This document shows, piece by piece, positions 16,658-26,400 of a stretch of 64,000 bases of DNA. Origin of the DNA: Planctomycetales bacterium (GTDB taxonomy: Bacteria; Planctomycetota; Planctomycetia; Isosphaerales; Isosphaeraceae); assembly GCA_027451885.1 (NCBI GenBank), contig DAIDHX010000165.1, positions 25,432 to 89,431 of the forward strand, given 5' to 3'. Each line of letters opens with the position of its first letter. The first letter of the stretch is position 1. The notes under the pieces are model-generated. The model was not told the origin of the DNA. It made no database searches and saw only the letters and a program-made list of their open reading frames with translations. A program made the translations under genes and the position numbers.

Positions 16658-18484
16658 TTATGGCTTCGGTGTATCCTTCTTTGTATTTGCATCGGCCTTG
16701 GGCGTGGGTGCGGCCTCCTTCGCCGCCGGTGCCGAAGCCTTGGCGGCCGGAGCGTCCTTCGCGGCGGGGACGTCATTGGCGGCGGGTGCGGCCTCCTTCG
16801 CCGCCGGTGCCGGAGCCTTGGCGGCCGGAGTGTCCTTGGCAGCCGGAGTGTCCTTGGCAGCCGGAGCCGCTTCGATGGTCGCCGGTGTGGCCGCACCGTT
16901 CTTCGTGGCGTCGTTCTTGGCGGCGTCCTCGGGAGCAGCACCCATGCTCGTTTCCGTGGGCTCCACGACCGGAGGCGGTTCGAAAAGTCTGGCCTGACCG
17001 TAGACGGTAACCTCGACGATATCGAAGTGCGGATCGAAGAAGGATGGACCGGACGACTTGGCTGCCGCCTTCTCGGCTTCCGAACGCTCCTTTGCCCGAT
17101 CGACACTGCGGACGTCGGTTCCCTTACGCTCACTTGCGGCTGTACCACCGCCCACGCCGCCTCGACCACCACGACCGCCCATCATCGACATCTGCTGGGC
17201 CATCATCTGGCTCTGGTTCTGCATGGCACCCATCATCCCGCCGAAGCCGCTCATCCCTCCTCGGCCGCCGCGCGTCATCTGCATTTGGGCCATCATGCTA
17301 CCCATGGCGCCGCCCATCATGCCCATGGATCCCATCTGGCCGTAACCAGCGAACTGTCCCGACCCTTTCTCGGGCTTGGTCACCCGCGAGGAGGGACGCT
17401 GCATCTCAAACTCGATGACCTGGATGAACATCGGCGAGTTTTCCAGTTCGACCAGGAAGTCCTGGATGCGATCCTGATCAAGCTGCACCGTGATCATCAC
17501 AGGCATGATGCGGAACTGCTTGTTCTCGCCCGCGACGTAGTAGATGGTTTCGGAACCGGCCGAGGATGCGCCAGCGCCTGCTCCCATGGCGCCCGGTCCC
17601 ATGGCGCCCATGCCGCCACGGCGGCCGCCCATCATGCTCATCATGTTGCTGGCCATGGAGCCCGCGTTTCCCGCGTCTCCCGCGCCCCCTTCGGCCGAAT
17701 CATCAGCCGGCGCATTGGGATCTTTGATTTTGGCGGCTTCTTCGAGCTTGTCGCCCTTGGCGATCGATTGTTGATCTTGCGCCACGGGGTCGCCCACCTG
17801 GAGCAAGCTGATTTGCTTCACGATCGCGCCGTCCCAGTCCTTGGCGGCCTTGTTCACCTGGGCGATCACTTCGAGCAGCGTGCGCTGAATCCAGAGCCGC
17901 TCCTGCGCCGCCCAGATCACGGACAGGTCAGGCGTCTTTTCAATATTGAAAACGACCGGTCGCAGCAGGGCTTCCTTGGGGGGCGCCGCCACGATGCCTT
18001 CACCCGTCTCGTAGTTGAAGGGGTTGAAAGTCTTGTAAACCATATCGACGTAGGCGGGATAGGCCTCGATGTAGTCGACCTTGGCGATTTCAACCTGGCC
18101 GGCGTTGACACCTTCGGGCCACTTCCGGCCCCACTTGGGAATCCGGTTCTGGACCGCCTCCGGCCATGTGAGCAGGGGGGCCTGGCGATCGAAGAGCGAT
18201 TTCCAGGCACCGTTCACGTCGCGGGTGACGACCTGGGTCTTTTCCTCGACGATTGGTTTGTAGTCCGACGTCGGGATGTCCTGGCTGGTGTATTGCTTGA
18301 CATCCTTCTCGGCCGCCACGATCGCGCTGCGTTCCTTCTCCGTCTCTTCGCGCACGGGCTTCGAGCCCAGGATGTAGGCAACGATCGCGAAAAGGGCCGC
18401 GAGGCTCACGGAAATCCAGAAGCGGTACTTGATGACCTGCCTCAGAACCTCCTTGACCTGTTCCATCGTTTCTTGCTGACCCAT
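16658..18484 (-). CDS. PilO-like inner-membrane pilus assembly protein, Met/Gly-rich
   Basis: A 608-residue bitopic membrane protein. A short cytoplasmic N-terminus is followed by one transmembrane segment at about 22-40 (ISVSLAALFAIVAYILG) and a charged, probably coiled segment, as in PilO. Met/Gly-rich blocks lie at about 276-316 and 378-448, and the C-terminus from about 538 is a run of PAAKDT/PAAKEA-type Ala-Lys-Pro repeats. Between the low-complexity blocks sits a folded-looking segment (FRIMPVMITVQLDQDRIQDF, then ENSPMFIQVIEFEM) that resembles the ferredoxin-like periplasmic domain of PilO/GspM. Second gene of the pilMN-O-P unit. ATG 18484 is chosen; a GTG six codons upstream is possible but would overlap the ribosome site. 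The PilO assignment rests on topology and gene order. Confidence 0.65.
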   Translation of the reverse strand: MGQQETMEQVKEVLRQVIKYRFWISVSLAALFAIVAYILGSKPVREETEKERSAIVAAEKDVKQYTSQDIPTSDYKPIVEEKTQVVTRDVNGAWKSLFDRQAPLLTWPEAVQNRIPKWGRKWPEGVNAGQVEIAKVDYIEAYPAYVDMVYKTFNPFNYETGEGIVAAPPKEALLRPVVFNIEKTPDLSVIWAAQERLWIQRTLLEVIAQVNKAAKDWDGAIVKQISLLQVGDPVAQDQQSIAKGDKLEEAAKIKDPNAPADDSAEGGAGDAGNAGSMASNMMSMMGGRRGGMGAMGPGAMGAGAGASSAGSETIYYVAGENKQFRIMPVMITVQLDQDRIQDFLVELENSPMFIQVIEFEMQRPSSRVTKPEKGSGQFAGYGQMGSMGMMGGAMGSMMAQMQMTRGGRGGMSGFGGMMGAMQNQSQMMAQQMSMMGGRGGRGGVGGGTAASERKGTDVRSVDRAKERSEAEKAAAKSSGPSFFDPHFDIVEVTVYGQARLFEPPPVVEPTETSMGAAPEDAAKNDATKNGAATPATIEAAPAAKDTPAAKDTPAAKAPAPAAKEAAPAANDVPAAKDAPAAKASAPAAKEAAPTPKADANTKKDTPKP

Positions 18485-18620
18485 GGTCGTTGGCACCTTC
18501 ACACGGGGTGGGATTTCGATCGATTGCTCGTGCTGACTTGGTTGTTCTGGAGTCGCTCGACTTCGGATCGAGCGACTGCGTCTTGCAAGGGGCCTTGGCC
18601 GCGTGGCCGGAATCGCTCAA

Positions 18621-21074
18621 TCAGTTTGAGGGTGCTGGTGGAGCGCCCTTGGCCGCGGGGGCCGGCGCCGCCTGGCCTGGTGGAGTGGCGAACCCAGGCG
18701 CCTGAGCGCCGGGAGTCGCGGCAGCACCACTTGCGCCCTTGGTGAGCTCGGAGTTGATCTCCTCGGACTTCTTGAGCGAGGCCGCCTCGATCGCTTCCTG
18801 GTCCGGAATCTTCACGGCTGAGTTGTTCTTCTCCGCTTCGAGCATCGCCGTGGCGATTTCCTTGATTTTTTGAGCCCGTTCCTCGGGGGTCTTCGGTCGG
18901 TCTTCCGGTTTCACGGGGACCCAGAGGAACTGGATCAGGAAGTCGGTGCGGGTCAGTGTTTTCAGATTCTTCTTGGCGTCGGCGTCGCTCATCTTATTCA
19001 CACCATAGCCGCCCCCCATCCGCTCCATCATCGCCTGCATCGATGCGTTGCCCGAGCCGCCCATCATGCCCGCGCCCTTCATACCACCCATTGGGCCGCC
19101 CATGCCGCCGCCCATCTTGGCCATCATGGCCCCCATCGAGCCGGCCATCGCGCTCCCTGCGCCGCCGGCTTCGCCCCCTTCCTCGGCCTTGGGCGTGGCT
19201 CGTCCCAGCAGGGCGACTGTCACCGCCGAATTGTTGTTGGTGGCCTGACCCTTCTCGCTTGTCCACTCCTTGTCGTGTGTCATCCAGGCGAGGGCGACGT
19301 GCGAGACGCCGAAGAGACGCAACGAAGGATCGTTGAGCTTGCTCAGCACCTTGCGTGTGATGAACTCATACGGCCCGAACTCGATGCGACGCTTGTCGGT
19401 CGCGTCCAGCTTGCGCTGTTCCTTGGAGGGGTAAGGATTGTAGTGGTGGCAAATGAGCTGAATCACCCAGCCCTCACCTGACGGCTCCTTGGCGACATCG
19501 TACGGATGCATCAGGTTCTTGAACGTGAGCGGGAGACTATCAAACCACTCGGCCTTCACGTCGGTGCGCCAGACGGGCTTGATCGCGTCGATGTGGACGC
19601 GCAGCTTTTCGAGCTCGTCCTGCACACTGGGATCGTCCGGGTTCAGGTTGTATTCCTTGGCCGGATCGGGGAAGTAGTTGCTGATCGTGCCCAGGAACTG
19701 GGGCCAAAGCGCCCGATTGGTCGGGTCGATTACCAGAGCCGTACCTTCGTTGTAGATGGACTGCCAGTCGCCCTTGGCCTTTTCGAAGCCTGACTTGAGA
19801 TCCGCGCCTTTCTTGCTGACCGATTTTGCCTGGGTTACGGCGGTTTTGAAGGCGTGTGTGGTCACGGCGGCGAGCGCCCGATAATCGCCCAGCGAGAACA
19901 GGATCGACAGCCCGAGCATGATGAGGGCCGAGGCGGCGAGCGCCCACGGCTTCTTGGCACGAATAAGGCGCACGCGCTCGATTTCGGGGGGGAGCAAGTT
20001 GGTCGACAGGCCGCCGCGGGCTAGCCCCTGCACGCCCAGGCCGTAGGCCACCGCGAACGACGCCAGGTTGTCCTGGAACTGGGGCGCGCCTTTGACCTCG
20101 TCACCCGCCATCCGCGGGAAGTCTTCAAGACGCACGACCTCGTGACTCAGATTCTGCTGCAGGAACTTCTGCAACCCCGGCAGCTTGAAGCCATTGCCCA
20201 TGCCCACGATCTTGCGGATCTTGGCCTGGCGGTTGATGCTCGAGTAAAAACCGATCGAGCGGTTGATCTCGCTAGCGAAGTCATTGAAGATGCCGCGCAT
20301 CGCCGTGAAGATCGCCCGCGGATCCGGCGCCTTGGTGGCGTTTCGTTTCAGATGCTCGGCCTTGGCAAAGGTGAGCTTCAGCTCTTTGGTGAGCGCCCGG
20401 GTGAAATGATTGCCGCCGATCGGCACGTTGCGCTGCCAGATTCGCGTGCCGTCGGTGATGATGAGATCGGTATTGTCTGCTCCAATGTCGAGGAGCACGA
20501 CCGAGTCCTTGTTGTCGCTTCCCTTGAGCTGATCGAACGTGATGAAGTTATAAAGAGCGATCGGGCTCATCTGCACAACGTCGACCTCGATGCCCGCCAC
20601 GGCGAGCGGCAGGATCGCGCGATTGATCTGATCGCGCTTCATGGCGAACAGGCCAACCTCGGCCATCGTGAACTCCTCCTCGTTCACTTCCTCGTCGCCG
20701 CCAATCTGCTGGTAGGACCAGACGACCTCCTCAGGCGCGAACGGAATCTGCTGCTTGGCCTCGAACTTCACAATGTCGGGGATACGCTTCTTCTCGACCG
20801 GCGGCAGCTTGATGAACTTCACCAGACCCGACTGGCCCGGCACCGCGATTGCAACCTTGCAGCCCTTCACGTCATTGCGGTCGGTGAAGGTGGCGAGCGC
20901 TTCGCGAACCAGCTCGTCCGCGTCGGCGTCCGGCTGGCTGAGGATCTTGGGATACTCGATGAAATCGAACGCTTCGGCGACGACCTGATCGGGAGCCTCA
21001 CCCGGGACGAGCTTGAGTGCCTTGAGCGCTGCCTGACCTACGTCAATCGCCCAGACGGCCTGAATCTTCGCCAT
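18621..21074 (-). CDS. PilM-PilN fusion, pilus assembly platform protein
   Basis: An 817-residue protein combining two normally separate pilus proteins. Residues 1 to about 350 are a PilM actin-like ATPase: AIDVGQAALKALKL (phosphate-1 loop, Asp11), IPFAPEEVVW, and LLDIGADNTDLIITD (phosphate-2 loop). At about 357-365 comes STNLLPPEIERVRL, equivalent to the N-terminal INLLP motif by which PilN docks into PilM. It is followed by a single transmembrane segment (about 373-395) and a periplasmic PilN-like part. A Met/Gly-rich block occupies about 636-684. In classical systems PilM and PilN are separate chains; here the contact is within one polypeptide. ATG 21074 is chosen over GTG 21080 because GGAG then lies nine bases upstream. 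First gene of the operon. Confidence 0.82.
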   Translation of the reverse strand: MAKIQAVWAIDVGQAALKALKLVPGEAPDQVVAEAFDFIEYPKILSQPDADADELVREALATFTDRNDVKGCKVAIAVPGQSGLVKFIKLPPVEKKRIPDIVKFEAKQQIPFAPEEVVWSYQQIGGDEEVNEEEFTMAEVGLFAMKRDQINRAILPLAVAGIEVDVVQMSPIALYNFITFDQLKGSDNKDSVVLLDIGADNTDLIITDGTRIWQRNVPIGGNHFTRALTKELKLTFAKAEHLKRNATKAPDPRAIFTAMRGIFNDFASEINRSIGFYSSINRQAKIRKIVGMGNGFKLPGLQKFLQQNLSHEVVRLEDFPRMAGDEVKGAPQFQDNLASFAVAYGLGVQGLARGGLSTNLLPPEIERVRLIRAKKPWALAASALIMLGLSILFSLGDYRALAAVTTHAFKTAVTQAKSVSKKGADLKSGFEKAKGDWQSIYNEGTALVIDPTNRALWPQFLGTISNYFPDPAKEYNLNPDDPSVQDELEKLRVHIDAIKPVWRTDVKAEWFDSLPLTFKNLMHPYDVAKEPSGEGWVIQLICHHYNPYPSKEQRKLDATDKRRIEFGPYEFITRKVLSKLNDPSLRLFGVSHVALAWMTHDKEWTSEKGQATNNNSAVTVALLGRATPKAEEGGEAGGAGSAMAGSMGAMMAKMGGGMGGPMGGMKGAGMMGGSGNASMQAMMERMGGGYGVNKMSDADAKKNLKTLTRTDFLIQFLWVPVKPEDRPKTPEERAQKIKEIATAMLEAEKNNSAVKIPDQEAIEAASLKKSEEINSELTKGASGAAATPGAQAPGFATPPGQAAPAPAAKGAPPAPSN

Positions 21075-21467
21075 GCCCACGCACTCCTAGGGGAGAATGC
21101 CCGAGCCGCGCCCGCGAATCACGAGCAACGCCCCGCGCCTGTCGATCTTGATGATGAGCAATACCAAACCGGCTCAGAAGGAACCGGCAATCTGCAGAAC
21201 TCGCCGCCAGTAACTGAATTGTATCAAAACCCAACAACGAGGAAGAGACTCTCGCTCCGATCCATGCGTGCGGGGAAGCGAGCAGTCCCGTCGCAAGTTG
21301 TCTCTTCCGCACTTCCTTCGACGCCCAGCGGCCTGGAAAAGTTCCCGGCCTCGTCTCTGAAGTTTTGTGGAAGAACCGATACGGGTGCCCGCGCGATCGT
21401 CACGCACGACGAACTTTATCACATGCGGGGCTCAACCGGTAAAGAACCTGCGCATGAAAGCCAGGGG
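21075..21467. other. Intergenic region upstream of the pilus operon
   Basis: About 390 bp without a supported gene, between the start of the PilM-PilN gene and the end of the GH13 gene, all on the minus strand. It should carry the pilus-operon promoter. I see no clear -35/-10 pair and no strong terminator for the GH13 gene. Confidence 0.5.
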
Positions 21468-23267
21468 TTAGCCGTCATCCTGGGAAAGGATGAGCGCTGC
21501 GTAAGGGGGAATGGAGAGGGTGGCGGATGCGGTGAGTCCATCGTAATCGTCGGGGCTGGCGTGGATTGGGGGGTCGCGAGGGCTGTCGAATTCCCGGCTG
21601 TAGCCGCGCCAGTCGCTGTTGAAGCGAATCACCCATACGCCTTCCTGGGGTAATCCGAGACGGTATTCGATCCGGGGCTGGTGGGAGAAGTTTGCCACCA
21701 CGACCACGTCGTCGCCTGGTCCGCCTTTCTCGAACCGGCGAAATGCAAGCACCTTGTCGCTTTCATTGAGGTGGTGGATGTGGATGAACTGGCCGCGGAG
21801 GCCGCGGGTCGTCCCTGCGAGGTCGAGGCGGAGAGCGATCAGGTCGCGGTAAAGGCGAATGAGGCCGCGGAATTCCTCGCTTGAGTCCCAGTCGAGGGGA
21901 ACGTCATCGCGGAACCACTCTCCTTCGAGAAATTCCTGTCCCTGGAAAATCATGGGGATGCCGGGCGCGGTGAAGACGAGAGCGGCGGCGAGGGTGGAGC
22001 GCTTCTGGGCATGCCAGCCCTTGGAGTCGTCCTTGTTGATCTCGTGGGGGACGCGTGCCTTGCCGTTGGCGACCTCGTCGTGCGACTCGCTGTAGATCAC
22101 GCGGGTGAAGGCCTTATCGTGGTCACGGACGGCGAGTGCGTCGGCGATTGCGCCCATGGAGCGGGACTCATCCGCGGGGGCAGTCACCGCGGCTCGGATG
22201 GGATGAACGAAGCGGGCATCCCACTGGCTGCCAAACCCTGCACCGCCTGCGCTGAGCTCCTGGGTGATCCAGAGGTGGTTCTGGAGATCCTCGGCGATCG
22301 TCAGTTTGCCGGGATGGCGCTCGGAGATGGTGCGATTGAGTTCGACGAGCAAGCTGCAGCCTTCCGCCAGGTCATGGTCGCCGGGGCCATGAACGCTGCG
22401 GATGTAGACGGTGGCGTCAAGCCGCAGTCCGTCGATGTGAAATTCTTCGAGCCAGTACAGGGCGTTATCGAGGAGAAAGCGTCTCACCTCCGCGCGGCCG
22501 TAGTCTGGGCGAGTGGCACCCCAGGGGGTTTCCGCTTTCCAGTCGTTGTAGAAATAGATTCCGCCGCCAGCATTTTCGCTCCAGCCGTCGAACCGCCAGA
22601 GATCGAGATCGCTTGGTCCGAGATGGTTGTACACGACGTCGAGGATCACGGCGATGCCGTGGCGGTGGCAGGCGCGAACGAACGATTTAAACGCCTTGGG
22701 GCCGCCATAAGCCGACTCGACCGCGAAGATATGGGCTGGGTTGTAGCCCCAGGAGCGGTCGCCAGCGAACTCGGCCACGGGCATGATTTCGACGGCGTTC
22801 ACACCGAGCGACCGCAGGTGCCCGAGCTGGCGGACGGCCGATTTGAAGCCGGCTGGCCGTTCGTCGTCGCCGTTGGATTCGCCGAAGGTTCCCACGTGCA
22901 GCTCGTAGATCACGAGCCGGTTCCAGGTTTCGATTCGGAATGCGTCGCCTTCCCAGTCGAAGGCCGGGTTGACGACCACGCCGTTACCAACGGAGCTCGT
23001 CACCTCGCGTGCGTAGGGGTCGATGCGGGAGAGTGGACCTTGAGGCGTTTGCAACAGGAAGCGGTACTCCGCGCCCGCCTGGCAGCCGGGTACAAACGCG
23101 TGCCAGACACCGTTTTCCTGGCGTTCCATGGGGTGCGTATGGTCGTTCCAGTCATTGAAGCTGCCCACAACGGCCGCGCTTGTGGCATTGGGAGCCCAAA
23201 CGCGGAATTCCGTGCCTGACTCCGTCAGCCCTGCGCCGAGCGGTCGCGCGGCGGATCCTTCGCTCAT
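21468..23267 (-). CDS. GH13 alpha-glucan enzyme (branching enzyme / trehalohydrolase-like)
   Basis: A 599-residue cytoplasmic glycoside hydrolase family 13 protein. An N-terminal CBM48-like beta-sandwich (about 10-100, with GSFNDWN) precedes the catalytic barrel. The four GH13 regions are visible: DVVYNHLG, GLRLDATVYI (nucleophile Asp), IAEDLQ (acid/base Glu) and ESHDEV (transition-state Asp), so it should be active. Parts of the barrel (TPWG, then RRFLLDNALYWLEEFHIDG) read like maltooligosyl-trehalose trehalohydrolase, while GSFNDWN and SHDEV read like branching enzyme. The length suits TreZ better than GlgB. Neither treY nor other glycogen genes are adjacent, so the exact reaction is open; alpha-1,4-glucan modification is secure. 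ATG 23267 follows GAGGAA at four bases. Confidence 0.85.
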   Translation of the reverse strand: MSEGSAARPLGAGLTESGTEFRVWAPNATSAAVVGSFNDWNDHTHPMERQENGVWHAFVPGCQAGAEYRFLLQTPQGPLSRIDPYAREVTSSVGNGVVVNPAFDWEGDAFRIETWNRLVIYELHVGTFGESNGDDERPAGFKSAVRQLGHLRSLGVNAVEIMPVAEFAGDRSWGYNPAHIFAVESAYGGPKAFKSFVRACHRHGIAVILDVVYNHLGPSDLDLWRFDGWSENAGGGIYFYNDWKAETPWGATRPDYGRAEVRRFLLDNALYWLEEFHIDGLRLDATVYIRSVHGPGDHDLAEGCSLLVELNRTISERHPGKLTIAEDLQNHLWITQELSAGGAGFGSQWDARFVHPIRAAVTAPADESRSMGAIADALAVRDHDKAFTRVIYSESHDEVANGKARVPHEINKDDSKGWHAQKRSTLAAALVFTAPGIPMIFQGQEFLEGEWFRDDVPLDWDSSEEFRGLIRLYRDLIALRLDLAGTTRGLRGQFIHIHHLNESDKVLAFRRFEKGGPGDDVVVVANFSHQPRIEYRLGLPQEGVWVIRFNSDWRGYSREFDSPRDPPIHASPDDYDGLTASATLSIPPYAALILSQDDG

Positions 23268-23470
23268 GGCGCGTTCCTCTTGCTGGAAGGATGGCAGATC
23301 TCAGTCGTGAACCGTGGCTTGTGATCCTCGGAATGAAGCGTCATGGCGTCAACTCCCCGCTGAGCCTCGTTGCAGGCTTCCGGGACGTGCGTTTGATTGC
23401 GCTCTTCAGGCTAGCAAGCCCGGGACCATGCCGCCACGGTGTGGAGCTTGCCTGGGGTTTGACGAGGAAG

Positions 23471-26400
23471 CTAGCGCTCGATGCGGCTTGCGCTTGGCCG
23501 TGCTGTCGATCGGGCTGTGGTGGCGCGCGGAGGATTGGCCTCGGGCGTCCGCGGGGCTCGATCATCCGCCTCGGCAACGTCCGGGTCGCCGGCCCGAGGC
23601 GCTTCCTCGATCACCTCGACTCGGAAATCGTCGAACATCACCTCGCCGTAGCCGGCGAGACCCAGCATGACTGTGTAGTCCCCATCGGCGGGCGCCTTGC
23701 GAAAGAGCATGACGCGGGACCAGCCAGGAATCGGCGCGCTCGTACGATACTGGAGCAGCTCACCGCCGATCGAGTCGCGAACCACAATACCCCCTAGCCC
23801 GGGCGCACTTTGGAATGGCCGTTTGACGAGCACCGAGATTCGGGCCAGGTTATTGGCTTCCAGGTGAAAGGGGGGTGATCGTACCGCCGCCACGGGGAAA
23901 TCGAGATAGCCCGGCAGGAGCGTGTCGAGGTCCTCTTGCTTTTCCGCCGTGACATCAAGCTGCAGCACGCGAGCTCCTGGCTTGATCACCTCTTTTGGCC
24001 GTTTGGGATCGCGAGGGTAAGGCGGGAAGCTGACCTTGGTTTTGATGCCTTCCATCTGGTATCCCACATTGAGCCAGCCATTTTGGGTGACGGCGCCAGG
24101 GTTGTCGAAGTCGCCTGTGGGAACGCGATTGGCGCCAAAGGCATATCCTGGGCGTCCGGCGATCCAGTCGGCCCAAAGGTAGGCGTCGGTGAGGGATTCG
24201 AACGAAATGAGTGGGGGGCAGGAGACCGCTGTCAGGAGCAAGGGAGGGTCGGGGAGCCGTTTGGGTTCGCCGGGCGCGGGCTTGGGACGTTTGGGGTAGA
24301 ACTTATCGGCGGCCTTGGCAACGGCGAGATTGGCCTGCAACCAGTGCCCGTGCATGAGCACGCGGAGTGGTCGGCTGGCGCGCCTGGCTTCGGCCCATGC
24401 CCAGGCGAAATCTCCTTGTTCCCAGGCGTCGCGCGCGGATTTGATGTATTCCTCGGCCTTTGCCAGCAGATCGTTGGCGTCGGTTGGGCGCGATTCGATC
24501 CCTACCCGCTGCCGCTCCTTGACATCGTCCTCGGAACGGATGTCGTGGCCGTCCGCCGCCAGCCGAGTGTGGATCTCGCGCACGGCCTTCAACTTGAGCT
24601 CGGCCTGTTCAATCGCGAGCGGCACTGCGCGGCTTTTCACCGCGTCCACCATGGCCCGCACCTGCTCATAGAGTGCCATGTCCGTGGTGGCCAGGATGAG
24701 CGCTGTTCCGCCGAAGTCCTCGATCTTGAACCGTCTGCCCCCCACCTCGCGTAACGGCTCGAGCACCTTCACCTCGCCGGGCGTGATCTCGAACGCCTGC
24801 GCGCCTTCGGGCAGAACCGGTGTGACCATCACGTTCCGGGCAGCAAGCTGCGGCGGCTGCCACTGCGAGCCCTCGGCATAGTCGCCCACCAGGATCAGCT
24901 TCCCTTTGCGGTTCGGCAGCGGGATCGCGGCTGCGAGCATGCCAGGCTTGGGCGGCAGCTCCTTTACCTGCTTGGGGCGCGTGACCGTGGTCGATGGGTT
25001 TGTCGGCAGGATGGGCGGATCGGGATCGAACACGGGGAATTGCGTGATTTGCTCCTCATTTCTGGCGAGGATCGACTCGACCAGATCGATCTCCAGGTTG
25101 AGGAAGCTCATCTCGATCAGATTGATGCGGCCGGCCGGCCGGGTGAGATCGGCGTCGGCAAGATAGCCAACGCCGCGGTACCCTGCGCTGAGGGCCAGGT
25201 AAGTTTGCATGCGGATCTGTTCGGGCAGGACCGAGGGTCCGCCGTGAGTCGGGCGGCTGTCGTCTCCCCAGATTGCTCGTGCGGCCGGCTCGGGCGCGGT
25301 TGCCTCGATCCAGGCAAAAAAGAGACTCGATAGGTTTGAACGGGCCGTCAACCACTTGCGCTGGGTGAGATACTGCAAGATTTCAAGAGGTGATTGCGAA
25401 CCGCCCCAGGCGGGCGCGGCGATGCCGATCAGATCGAGACCAACGGGCGCCCGGGCGAAGAGCGGCAGATCCCCGTCGACCCCGGCCGAGGCCAATCGCG
25501 GTGTGTCCTCGCCTAGCTCGCGCAGGAGTCGAAGTGCCGAGAGGATTCGCTCGAGCTCGCGCGCTCGTGCTTCAAGCTTGCGATCCCGTCCCAGGCCCAT
25601 CCCCAGGGTGCTGAAGGCAATCGCGTCGCGCATTGGGAGCGAGGCCAGCCGATCGATCTCTCGCGCTGGGTCGGAGCCTTCCCCGATCTCGAGCCCCAGA
25701 GCGATCAGGAACCCGCGGCTGACCGCGGCCTTGAGCCGCTCCGGATCGGTGCCATCGTCCCAGAGCATGTCGAACCCCGCACGCCTGAGCTCGCTCACAT
25801 TCGCGCCCGGGGCGAGGATGGCCGTGGGAAACCACGGAACGTAGCTTCCCTTCTGGCCGATTCGTTCGAGCAGGTTTCGCTGCATTCGCACCCGCGGCGG
25901 ATGGGTGCCATCGCGTTCGGCCACGGGTTCGGCTGTGGCAGGGGGGGTATGCGAAGCCGCGCCAGCCGCCGGGGCAGGACTGATCTCAAGATCATCCAGA
26001 AAGACTTCCGATGTACCCGGCCCTGCCAGCAGATTCACCACCACTTGCTCGACATAGGCTCCCTCGAGCGGGATCGGGCGCTTCGTGGACGCCCGGAGCA
26101 CGCGCGCCTGGCGCTCGACCCCCGCTGGCAAAGACTGCAACTCGAGCGGCTGCCAGCGCTCGGCTTCGGTGTAGATCGTCCCGGGTACCAGCACAAAGCT
26201 CGCTGCCTTGGTTTCGGGATCGATGTCCGCGGGTAAAACCACGCGCGCGAAGACTCTTACCCCGGCCTGGTTTCCCTTGACCCTCAGCCCGATGCGCAAC
26301 TCCTTGGTCACAGGCAGGCGCGGGGTCTTGTAGCTCACGAAGAACTGGCCGCCGTTTTCGGCGTCGAACACGAATCGTTCCGAGCGCGCACCGCCGTGAG

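Noticed and set aside
16700..16870. Short GC-rich direct repeats near the end of the PilO-like gene
   Set aside because: They are in-frame codons for the Ala-Ala-Lys-type tail and need no separate explanation.
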